35,393 bases of DNA from positions 1-35,393 of the forward strand of contig CAYSWH010000017.1 of assembly GCA_964434775.1 (NCBI GenBank), in the 5' to 3' direction. Shown piece after piece: positions 16,067-23,499 of this stretch. The translations under genes and the position numbers were made by a program. The number at the start of each line of letters is the position of its first letter. Positions within the stretch are counted from its first letter, which is position 1. The stretch is from CAYSWH01 sp964434775 (GTDB taxonomy: Bacteria; Patescibacteriota; JACMRA01). Below the pieces are notes generated by a model that saw nothing but the letters and a program-made list of their open reading frames with translations, did not search any database and was not told the DNA's origin.

Positions 16067-16588
16067 ATGAATTTTAAAGGGAAACTTTTTACACTTCTTA
16101 TTTTTGCACTGCTTATTCTGCCGGTTTTATTGATGCCGGCAAGAGAAGGTAATGTTTTAGGTATAACCGAAGCAGGTGACCCCGGTAACGAAGATACTCC
16201 GGATACCATCCTTGAAAATTTAGATAATGACAACAATCAAAGCAAGGAAAATAACGACGAAGAAATAAGACCGGCAAAAATTCACACAATCAGCAGTGGT
16301 GTAAGAGATTTTAGAACAGTAGAAAAAGAAGATAGGGATAAGGTTTTAGAGGGGGAAATTCTTTTGGATAAGACTCAAAGAGTAGCTGTGGCTTCCAATA
16401 AGTTTAGTCTCGGCAAAAGTTTAACTGTTCTAAATGGAGATAAACAGATAAGTGTGGTCGTTAATCAAATTAGGCAGGATCTCGAGGAAGATGTGGTATT
16501 AACGGTAAACATTGATGTTTTCACTGAATTAGGCGGTAATCCCGAACAGGATAAAGCCAGTTTAACTGTACAGGTAGTTGAAGACTAG
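16067..16588 (+). CDS. secreted or membrane-anchored protein, unknown
   Basis: A 173-residue protein with a clear N-terminal signal segment (KGKLFTLLIFALLILPVLLMP, residues 4-24), then a low-complexity acidic Asn/Asp/Glu-rich linker (about 38-70) and a C-terminal region of alternating hydrophobic residues, likely beta-rich (SLGKSLTVLNGDKQISVVVNQ, VLTVNIDVFTE). No cysteines or lipobox are present. I do not recognise the family. It has its own promoter and ends in a CTAG tetranucleotide that also supplies the stop of the convergent gene. It is probably displayed outside the cell. Confidence 0.7.
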   Translation: MNFKGKLFTLLIFALLILPVLLMPAREGNVLGITEAGDPGNEDTPDTILENLDNDNNQSKENNDEEIRPAKIHTISSGVRDFRTVEKEDRDKVLEGEILLDKTQRVAVASNKFSLGKSLTVLNGDKQISVVVNQIRQDLEEDVVLTVNIDVFTELGGNPEQDKASLTVQVVED

Positions 16589-17739
16589 TCTTTTCTGGCC
16601 ATAATTACTTGGTGTGCTACAATTGTTTGAGGTCTTCGATAAAGAATATATTTTTTTTCTTGACTCGGGTTAATAATTGTAAAATTATTTTCTTTTAGAA
16701 TCTTTTCAAACATTTGAAGTGTCAATGAAGGGTTAACTGTTTTAATTGCCGGAACACAAAAAATAATCTCCTTAACGTTAACTCGGGAAACGGATTTTAA
16801 AAATTTTTTCCAGATTTGAAAAACAATATTAAGTTGCTGATCAAATTCTTCAAAGGATGGTAGGTAACCATAGTTTTTCCCTAAGTAGCCTTCTGTTACT
16901 ATAGAAAAAGCATTTCCACCTGAAAACTCTTCGATCTTTTCAATTTTGGACTTGGTGACATCAAAAAAAAACGGGTCCGGAAATTTTCCGCCTTTACCCT
17001 GTGATTTTCCTAAACCAAGGTATTTTGACTTCTGAAGCCAGTATTTTTTTGCGTGCTCATAATTCTCTTTTATCTCAGGCAAACACTGCAAGTCCTTATC
17101 AGAATTCAGAAAGACTCTTTCTTTATCTAAACTACTAATAAATACCCTTCCTTGACCGGCAAAAGGATCCCAAAGCAACTTTTCGCCCGCGAGGTTGACT
17201 AGGCTCCTAGCCAATTTCAGATTGATTATTCCTTTGGAAATATTATTATTAGGCAAAGAAGTGTCTAGGCCAGCCCAAAATTCCTGGTTCGCATAGTCGT
17301 TAATCAAGCCGAAAATTATTTTTCCTTCAAATTTAAAACTCAATAACCATTTCTTACAACTTTTCCAGTGACCGAAATTCAACTTTTCCGGGTTTTTTAA
17401 AAGATTAATTTTTTTGTAACCGTTAGTTTTTGCAAGCCTAAAAAAGGTTTGTTGCCATCTTGGAAAAACGGCTATCCCTAGCTTGGAAATCACTTCTTCT
17501 TTTAGTTTGCTTTCAACAGACTGAATTACCTTACTGCTGTCAAAGTTAGCCGAATCGGGAATTTGCTCGATCACCTCTCCGGACAAAATCAGAGAACCGG
17601 TTGTATTAATTTGTTGATTATTGTTGCTTAGAATCCATTCTTGATTATTTTCAAAATAGGCATCCTTGCTTAGTACGGAATATTCTGCTAGACCTAATAA
17701 CGGGCAATGGCCAAGACGGTAAAAATACTTTTTTGACAT
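16585..17739 (-). CDS. TRM11/TrmG10-like methyltransferase
   Basis: About 384 residues from the ATG at 17739. An ATG further upstream would overlap the divergent rsmE, so I reject it. The N-terminal half (to about 180) looks THUMP-like and diverged. The C-terminal half has the arrangement of Trm11/Trm-G10 enzymes: the KGIINLKLARSLVNLA helix, motif I LLWDPFAGQGRVF and, where N2-guanine methyltransferases have a D/N-P-P-Y catalytic motif, the variant FSIVTEGYLGKNYG. The family methylates tRNA G10. The altered motif IV means activity is not certain. Its first codons lie 43 bases from rsmE on the other strand, so the two share a divergent promoter region. Confidence 0.65.
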   Translation of the reverse strand: MSKKYFYRLGHCPLLGLAEYSVLSKDAYFENNQEWILSNNNQQINTTGSLILSGEVIEQIPDSANFDSSKVIQSVESKLKEEVISKLGIAVFPRWQQTFFRLAKTNGYKKINLLKNPEKLNFGHWKSCKKWLLSFKFEGKIIFGLINDYANQEFWAGLDTSLPNNNISKGIINLKLARSLVNLAGEKLLWDPFAGQGRVFISSLDKERVFLNSDKDLQCLPEIKENYEHAKKYWLQKSKYLGLGKSQGKGGKFPDPFFFDVTKSKIEKIEEFSGGNAFSIVTEGYLGKNYGYLPSFEEFDQQLNIVFQIWKKFLKSVSRVNVKEIIFCVPAIKTVNPSLTLQMFEKILKENNFTIINPSQEKKYILYRRPQTIVAHQVIMARKD

Positions 17740-17782
17740 AATATCTTTTCTATAAATAATATCAATTTCAAATTCTATTAAA

Positions 17783-18460
17783 ATGTTTTTGTATATTAGC
17801 AATTTGGAGGAGGAAAGAGTTGCAGGTGAAGAGTCTGCTCATTTTTTTTCGCTAAGAATAAAGGAAGGGCAGTGCTTGTGGGTGACTGACTTGAAAGGTA
17901 AAAAAGCAAAAATAAAGATCACTTCTATTTCCAAAAAACTTAGAGAGGTCACATATCATATTTTGGAGAAAATTGAAACTAGTCAAGAAAAAAGACCAAA
18001 AAAAATTATTTTTCAAGCCCTTTTGGATAAACAATACCAAGAAAAGTTAGTTGAGTTGTTACCTTTGATCAAAATAAATACATTATTCTTCTTTCCTTCA
18101 AAAAACTCCCAACCTCATAAAGTACAATTGGATCGTTTAGAAAGAATATTGATTCGCAGCTGTGAACAATCTGAGTCTGTCTTTAAACCAAAGATTGAGA
18201 TTCTTAATGAAAGAGAGGTTTTTGATAAAATTCAAGAGTTTAAGCCAACTGTTATGGAAGTAGTAAATAAAGATATTGGAACCCGAGAAATTGAAAAAGG
18301 AAACAATGACCATATAGTTGTCGGGCCGGAAGGCGGCTGGGATTCTAGTGAATTACAAAAATTTAGAGAATTAAACCTTCCGTTCATCAACCTTGGAGAG
18401 ACAGTTTTTCCTTCCTGAATAGCCGGCTATACATATTTTACAAGAAAGTTATTTGAGTAA
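17783..18460 (+). CDS. rsmE: 16S rRNA m3U1498 methyltransferase RsmE, interrupted by an in-frame TGA
   Basis: A SPOUT-class methyltransferase. The N-terminal PUA-like domain (MFLYISNLEEERVAGEESAHF) is followed by the trefoil-knot domain with KKIIFQALLDKQYQEKL, RSCEQSE and VVGPEGGWDSSEL, the SAM-binding motif. The frame meets TGA at 18416-18418 after GETVFPS. Past it the same frame reads IAGYTYFTRKLFE and ends at TAA (18458-18460). The family needs this last helix, because the LGxxIL-RTETA region closes the knot around SAM. TGG (Trp) or GGA (Gly) one base away from TGA would restore it. The extended end overlaps the possible TTG start of the next gene, which supports 18460 as the original end. 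A nonsense mutation, assembly error or UGA readthrough are all possible. Confidence 0.85.
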
Positions 18461-19649
18461 GCTCAAAGTTATGAACTCACAAAGAAACTTTGGAAAAATT
18501 AAGTTAAATAATTGGAGGATATATCAGAATGCCGTTTTTTCTTTACCCCAAGATTCTTTTGTTATTTGTGACGAAAACGGAAGTGGTAAAACCAGCCTTA
18601 TATCCGCTCTTTATTCACTATTTACCAACAAACCTTGGCCAGCGACCAAATTCAGCAGTAACCTGAGATTCACAAAGGAATATTTTGGCGTGTCTTCTGA
18701 AAACAAAGAATGGTTTTTTTCCGGAAAAATATCTGCAACCGGCAGGCTAAGCACCAGATATTCTACACCAAAAGACTTTAAGGGTCCTTACATCTTGACT
18801 TACCAGCCCCAGGATAATTATTGGCTATCTTCCTCTAGAACTATCAAATTATCTACTCTTGATGAGCTGCTTAGTCAGTTGTACGGAGAAAAATATTATT
18901 ATTTAATAAAGGAGTTATCGAAAAACGTTAAAAGCAAACAAAACATCCTCAAACATCACAAGGAAACATTGCAAATTCCTGAAGAAGCACTCATTAAGCC
19001 AATAAATTTACGAATATTCGGCTTAAGCAAAAGAATCTGGACATATAGGAAGGTGTTTTTACAACGATTAGAAGAAAGACTACCAATCTACAGTTCCTGG
19101 ATTAATTCTCCCCTAAAAGACTGGTTTGTTGATTATCAAGTTGTTAATTTTCAAGGTCAAAGAATAAATTTTCAGCAGGCCGCCCAAACAATGGACTTGA
19201 ACTCAAAACTTGAAGGCGATAATCAGCAATTATCAAAAGGTGAAGATAACTTTGAAGATGAAGAGGTTCTCACTGAAAGATTGGCAGAAATATGGCAGAA
19301 GGAAATAATTGTAGGAAAAGTTCTGTTTGGAGCCCAAAGAGATGACTTTTATCTCAAATCAAATAACCTTCTAGCTGAAAATATTCTTTCAAAAGGTGAA
19401 ACCAGGCTACTTATTCTATTTATCAAGTATGTAGCTTTGTTGCTTTTAAAAGACCCTCAAATAAATCGGGATGAGAGAGAGGTTTGGTGGTTTTTGGACG
19501 ATGTTTATAATGAGTTTGATGAAAAAAGGGAAAAAGAGATATTTCAAAGCATCCTCGCTGATGTTTCTTACTACATTTCTACAGCTACCCACAAACCGGC
19601 TTTTGCGGATTCGATTTTTTCTTTAAAAGACTTGACAAAAGAGAAGTAG
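18453..19649 (+). CDS. divergent RecF-like SMC/ABC-type ATPase
   Basis: About 398 residues from a TTG at 18453 or 392 from an ATG at 18471. The domains match RecF: an N-terminal KIKLNNWRIYQNA strand, Walker A as CDENGSGKTS (40-48), a helical middle with Lys-rich coils, then the GAQRDDFYL motif (RecF has GPHRDD), the ABC signature LSKGETRLLILFIKY and Walker B WWFLDDVYNEFDE, ending in ISTATHKP. RecF loads RecA at gaps with RecO and RecR. The first Gly of Walker A (GxxxxGK) is Asp here, which is unusual. It has no dnaA, dnaN or gyrB neighbours. It directly follows rsmE and may be translationally coupled to it. Confidence 0.75.
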   Translation: MSKLKVMNSQRNFGKIKLNNWRIYQNAVFSLPQDSFVICDENGSGKTSLISALYSLFTNKPWPATKFSSNLRFTKEYFGVSSENKEWFFSGKISATGRLSTRYSTPKDFKGPYILTYQPQDNYWLSSSRTIKLSTLDELLSQLYGEKYYYLIKELSKNVKSKQNILKHHKETLQIPEEALIKPINLRIFGLSKRIWTYRKVFLQRLEERLPIYSSWINSPLKDWFVDYQVVNFQGQRINFQQAAQTMDLNSKLEGDNQQLSKGEDNFEDEEVLTERLAEIWQKEIIVGKVLFGAQRDDFYLKSNNLLAENILSKGETRLLILFIKYVALLLLKDPQINRDEREVWWFLDDVYNEFDEKREKEIFQSILADVSYYISTATHKPAFADSIFSLKDLTKEK

Positions 19650-19687
19650 TGGTAAACTTCTTAATATAAAAAAATGATAGTCACTGT

Positions 19688-19870
19688 ATGAATATTTTAC
19701 AATACGTTATCGGAGTTTTTGTTTACGCTGTAGTTATTATTTTGTACGCAGTCTTTAAAAGCGGAGGAATAAACTTAAATCAAGCCACGCTTATTGAAAT
19801 AGCAATTCAAGCAGTTTTGGCAGGGTTGTCCTTTTTCTTGGTTGATTACCTGATTAACAGAAATAAATAA
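19688..19870 (+). CDS. small two-helix membrane protein
   Basis: A 60-residue protein with two hydrophobic segments (about 3-23 and 34-55) joined by a short polar turn, and an Arg-Asn-Lys C-terminus. No motif is recognised. It sits 15 bases before the ABC transporter ATPase gene and probably belongs to the same transcript. It could be an accessory subunit of the exporter or unrelated. Confidence 0.6.
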   Translation: MNILQYVIGVFVYAVVIILYAVFKSGGINLNQATLIEIAIQAVLAGLSFFLVDYLINRNK

Positions 19871-19885
19871 ATCAGTTAAATTACT

Positions 19886-20743
19886 ATGGAAACAAAAACT
19901 GAATCTAAATCTCCTTCCAAAGAAGAGAAGAAAAAACTGCCAAGAAGTATTAAAAAAAGAGGAAAACACAAAGAAGAGATTAGGGCAAAAAGACCAATAA
20001 TACAGGTAAAAAAGTTGATTAAGAAATACGGCAAGTTTAAAGCCTTAGATTCGGTTAGTTTTGAAGTTTACAAAGGTGAGGTCTTCGGAATTCTGGGTCC
20101 CAACGGTGCCGGAAAGACAACAACGCTTGAAATCATTGAAACCATACTGCCCAAGACCAGTGGCTACGTGGCCATTGACGGACTAAACATCGATGTCTAT
20201 TCGGAATATATCAAAAGAACTATTGGAGTTCAACTGCAAACGGAAAGTTTTTTTTCCAAGCTTTCATTGGTTGAGATACTAAGTTTATTTTCTGATATTT
20301 ATGATGTAAAAGCAGATGTTTACGATATCTTGGAGAGCGTTGGTCTAAAAGATAAAGCCAAAGAAACTGTAGATAGACTAAGCGGTGGCCAGAAGCAGAG
20401 GTTTAGTATTGCCTCTACGTTGGTAGCTGATCCTATCTTAATTTTTTTGGATGAGCCGACCACAGGTCTGGATCCCCAAGGAAGAAGAAATATTTGGGAT
20501 ATGGTTCTTGACCTCAAAGAGAGAGGTAAAACCATAGTCTTGACAACTCATTATATGGACGAAGCTGAACAACTTTGCGATAGAATAGCAATTATGGATT
20601 CAGGAAAAATTCTGGAAATCAATACGGCGGAAAACTTCATCAAAGAACTGCTAGATAGGGGATTTACCAAACCTCAGCCAAAATTAGGGGCCACCTTGGA
20701 AGATGTATTCTTGGATTTAACAGGAAAACAATGGAGAAGTTAA
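19886..20743 (+). CDS. ABC transporter ATPase, ABC-2 type
   Basis: A 285-residue nucleotide-binding subunit with all motifs: Walker A GPNGAGKTT (71-79), Q-loop (VQLQTESF), signature LSGGQKQR, Walker B ILIFLDEPTTGLD and the H-loop LTTHYMDEAEQLCD. An unusual 36-residue Lys/Glu-rich extension precedes the domain. The ATPase pairs with the permease whose gene starts 11 bases downstream. Such pairs belong to the DrrA/NodI-like ABC-2 exporters (drugs, lipids, polysaccharides). The substrate is unknown. Confidence 0.92.
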   Translation: METKTESKSPSKEEKKKLPRSIKKRGKHKEEIRAKRPIIQVKKLIKKYGKFKALDSVSFEVYKGEVFGILGPNGAGKTTTLEIIETILPKTSGYVAIDGLNIDVYSEYIKRTIGVQLQTESFFSKLSLVEILSLFSDIYDVKADVYDILESVGLKDKAKETVDRLSGGQKQRFSIASTLVADPILIFLDEPTTGLDPQGRRNIWDMVLDLKERGKTIVLTTHYMDEAEQLCDRIAIMDSGKILEINTAENFIKELLDRGFTKPQPKLGATLEDVFLDLTGKQWRS

Positions 20744-20754
20744 TATAAAAAAAT

Positions 20755-21960
20755 ATGAAAAATGTAATTCGATATATAAAACAGTTTCGAGGTTTTTTCA
20801 TCGCCGCTTTATTAGAACACCTTAGATCCCCCTTAAGTTTAATGTTCGGTCTAATATTCCCGATTATCTTCATGTTTATTTTTGGATATATTACTAACGG
20901 AGGACTGGGAACTATTCAAGTCGGATTAGTAACTCCTTCGGATGATTCAGTTTCCGCCTATAACGAGTTTAAAAAATCACTTAATGAAAGCGAGCTCTTT
21001 GAAGTAGAGGAGTCGTATAACGGAATTGACTTTCAAGAAAGGTTAACAAGTGGAGAATTGGACGCTTACTTGCTAATTGAAAAAATTCTGGTGTATAAAG
21101 GACCGGTTCAAGATATACCCCCTGAAACCCTGGAATCATTGACTTTATCAGAAAGAATTGAGCTAGAAGAAAAAGAAGAGGAAATCTACGAAATAAAAGT
21201 AACTACTTTCGCCAACGCCAATAACCAAGAAAAAAAGGAAATAATCAACCAGACCGTAAATAACATCAATCTCAGCCTAACACTTAAAGAAAACAACTTG
21301 GAGAAACTGATATACAACACCGAAACAAAATACGTAGATGCCAGACAAACTAGCTATATTGATTTTGTTCTACCGGGAATAGTAGGATTCTCTATTCTTT
21401 CAGCAACTATTTTCGGAACTTCTTCCAGTTTTCTAATGTACCGAGACAAACTTATTCTTAAGAGGCTATTTGTCGCTCCTTCCATAGTTAGTGCATTTAT
21501 TTTCGGACAATCCATCGCCAGATTTATTTTCACACTATTTCAAAACCTCTTGATTATTTTAGTAGCCGTACAATTTTTCGAATACAGCCCTGTTGGTGAA
21601 ATTTTCGGACTCCTACAAATGCTTTTTGTGATTTGTTTAGCAATATTTACTTTTTTGGGCGTAGGTTACATTGTGGCCGGCATAGCCAGAACCGATGACA
21701 TGGCTACATCCATTTCTAATCTTATCGTTTTTCCTCAATTTATTCTCTCGGGCACCTTTTTTGATGTAGACAGACTACCTGCCATTCTAGCAATTATCTC
21801 AAAATTTACCCCTCTATATAATTTTAATCAATCAATTAGATATATTACCGTTGATGGACTTTCTATTTACTCTCCTGAAGTCTTAACTCAGCTTGGTTAT
21901 CTAACAATTTGGATGGTAATTATATACTTTTTCGCTTCCAAAACATTTAAAGTTAAGTAA
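20755..21960 (+). CDS. ABC-2 type transporter permease
   Basis: A 401-residue membrane subunit of the ABC-2 family. The first helix (PLSLMFGLIFPIIFMFIFGYI, about 26-46) is followed by a large extracytoplasmic domain (about 50-195) and then five helices from IDFVLPGIVGFSILSATIFG onward, including the NLIVFPQFILSGTFFDVDRLP segment typical of these permeases. It forms the pore for the ATPase encoded just upstream and is probably an exporter. The two genes lie in a run from rsmE to here. Confidence 0.88.
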   Translation: MKNVIRYIKQFRGFFIAALLEHLRSPLSLMFGLIFPIIFMFIFGYITNGGLGTIQVGLVTPSDDSVSAYNEFKKSLNESELFEVEESYNGIDFQERLTSGELDAYLLIEKILVYKGPVQDIPPETLESLTLSERIELEEKEEEIYEIKVTTFANANNQEKKEIINQTVNNINLSLTLKENNLEKLIYNTETKYVDARQTSYIDFVLPGIVGFSILSATIFGTSSSFLMYRDKLILKRLFVAPSIVSAFIFGQSIARFIFTLFQNLLIILVAVQFFEYSPVGEIFGLLQMLFVICLAIFTFLGVGYIVAGIARTDDMATSISNLIVFPQFILSGTFFDVDRLPAILAIISKFTPLYNFNQSIRYITVDGLSIYSPEVLTQLGYLTIWMVIIYFFASKTFKVK

Positions 21961-21966
21961 TTTTTT

Positions 21967-21998
21967 GAAAACGCATGTTTTGCTTGTCGTTTTTTTTA
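21967..21998 (+). terminator. AT-rich hairpin with T-tract after the ABC permease
   Basis: AAAAC (21968-21972) and GTTTT (21977-21981) flank GCAT and are followed after a few bases by T8 (21990-21997). It resembles a degenerate copy of the 18-bp palindromes and overlaps the -35 region of the next promoter. Confidence 0.4.
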
Positions 21999-22012
21999 TA
22001 TCAAATTATAAT
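21984..22012 (+). promoter_or_regulatory. promoter of the coiled-coil secreted protein operon
   Basis: TTGTCG (21984-21989), a 17-base T-rich spacer and a perfect TATAAT (22007-22012), 23 bases before the ATG at 22036. Confidence 0.6.
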
Positions 22013-22035
22013 CATTCATGATTTAGAGAAGTCTT

Positions 22036-22539
22036 ATGATAAATTTATTTGAGAAAAAATACACAAGAATTGCATATATTTTTGTTGTAATTAACATATC
22101 CTTGTTGCTTCAACCTCCTGCAAGCGTGTACTCTCAAGAAGAGAAATACTTGTCAGATTATAAGTGCGAATTAGTAAGCAACCGAACCTCTTCCTTAATA
22201 AGGGAAATTAACACAAGATTTACGAATTATAAGAAAAGACAAGACGTAGTAAAACAAGAAATTGAAAACGCAATTGTATATTTTCATAATAACTCTCAAA
22301 AAAAAGACAGTATTAAAGTTTATCGTGATAAGTATCTGGAAATTTTGAATAGCTATCAAGAGAATTTCCAAAACTTTTTATTTGACCTGGCAGATTTCAG
22401 AGACATTAGCTGCCAGCTAAGCTTATCGGAACACCAAAACAGAATCAAAAATATATGGCAAAAAGCAGAAGAACTGAATTCTGAATCTTTAGAAATGAGT
22501 AGCACAATAGACCAACTAATCATAGAAATTAAAAAATAG
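22036..22539 (+). CDS. secreted coiled-coil protein, unknown
   Basis: A 167-residue protein. A signal-peptide-like segment (ARIAYIFVVINISLLLQPPASVYS region, about 12-33) ends near Ser-Gln, a likely signal-peptidase site. The rest is charged and heptad-like (VKQEIENAIVYFHNNSQ, RIKNIWQKAEELNSESLEMSS), with two Cys that could pair (KCELV near 49, SCQLS near 134). No family recognised. The next gene, 16 bases downstream, is a small anchored protein; the two share a promoter and probably work outside the membrane. Confidence 0.65.
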   Translation: MINLFEKKYTRIAYIFVVINISLLLQPPASVYSQEEKYLSDYKCELVSNRTSSLIREINTRFTNYKKRQDVVKQEIENAIVYFHNNSQKKDSIKVYRDKYLEILNSYQENFQNFLFDLADFRDISCQLSLSEHQNRIKNIWQKAEELNSESLEMSSTIDQLIIEIKK

Positions 22540-22555
22540 CCAAATAATTAAACAT

Positions 22556-22801
22556 ATGTTGAAGAAATTAATTGAATACAAAATTATTTTTTTGGCAGTT
22601 TCCGCCTTTATTTTGATCCTAACTGTCAGTGTTTTTGCCTTAAAAAAACAGCAGGACGAGGGGAAACAAGTTCAATCAGTTATAAGTACCCTTGAAAAAA
22701 ACGATAAACCCCTTATTCTGGAAAGAGAAAATTTTTCTGAAGAGTCTTTAGGCTACAACGAAGAAGATAGAGAAAATCAATTTGAGGATCTTTTTGAATA
22801 G
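22556..22801 (+). CDS. small single-pass membrane protein
   Basis: An 81-residue protein with one hydrophobic helix (YKIIFLAVSAFILILTVSVFAL, about 8-29) and an acidic, hydrophilic tail. It has no known motif. It is downstream of the secreted coiled-coil gene in the same operon and ends 10 bases before the convergent glutamine amidotransferase gene. Confidence 0.55.
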   Translation: MLKKLIEYKIIFLAVSAFILILTVSVFALKKQQDEGKQVQSVISTLEKNDKPLILERENFSEESLGYNEEDRENQFEDLFE

Positions 22802-22811
22802 CAAGCCCTAA

Positions 22812-23492
22812 TTAAGAGCAATCTTTAACTTCCCCGCGTTCAAAAGCCTTAAATTCATAACCGGGTATTGGTTCAGAACAGATTATTGAAGAATGATCGT
22901 CTTTGTAGTAAAACAATCTATGATAATCAGGAATAGCACTATTGGGCATAAAATTGCAAATTGCAAACATCTGAGTACGTGAAAGTAAACCAACATTTAA
23001 AGCTTCCACTTTTTGAGAATGCTTGTAAATATCTTTCGAAAGATCCTTCAAAGCTTTTTGTAAGTTGATGCTTTTGCTTAATTTTTCCTGTAAGAGAGAC
23101 CAAATTTTTTGTGCCCCGATTTTACCTGGAATTAGGCGATTAAACTTGACTCCTTTAATTATACCGTTAAAAACAAATATATAGTCATGATTGTTAAAAG
23201 GTTGGTTGTAAGCCAGTACCCCTTTATGGGCTGGAAAACTGGCACTCCGAGCATGTAAGACTAAATGAGATGTAGCCGGTAATTTCTCAAACTTATCATA
23301 ATCTAACCATATTGGATTCAACGATTTGTATGTTTCCCAAACACCTTCTGAATTAAGCCAAGTCATCCCCCAGCCGTCTCCTTGCCAATCTCCGTCCGGA
23401 GCTCGACTGTTTTTTGACATTTTCGCAAAGTCTTCTATCAAAGGCCTTAGATCTTGAATAGTAGAACTCTTGAATAATAAAAATCTGCACAT
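22812..23492 (-). CDS. class II glutamine amidotransferase
   Basis: A 226-residue N-terminal-nucleophile enzyme. The start MCRFLLF exposes Cys2 as nucleophile after Met removal, and GDGWGMTWL, LHARSASFPAH and NQPFNN match the YafJ/EgtC-like GATase II group. It should hydrolyse glutamine or a gamma-glutamyl amide. It is the last gene of the lysY-lysZ-lysJ operon, 7 bases after lysJ. Its link to that pathway is not established; it could provide amidotransfer or hydrolyse a gamma-glutamyl intermediate. Confidence 0.8.
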   Translation of the reverse strand: MCRFLLFKSSTIQDLRPLIEDFAKMSKNSRAPDGDWQGDGWGMTWLNSEGVWETYKSLNPIWLDYDKFEKLPATSHLVLHARSASFPAHKGVLAYNQPFNNHDYIFVFNGIIKGVKFNRLIPGKIGAQKIWSLLQEKLSKSINLQKALKDLSKDIYKHSQKVEALNVGLLSRTQMFAICNFMPNSAIPDYHRLFYYKDDHSSIICSEPIPGYEFKAFERGEVKDCS

Positions 23493-23499
23493 ATTAATA

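Noticed and set aside
18416..18418. UGA recoded as glycine, as in Gracilibacteria and SR1
   Set aside because: Glycine-rich motifs throughout the window use GGN and genes are long and unbroken by TGA, so genome-wide Gly recoding is not supported; a single in-frame TGA remains.
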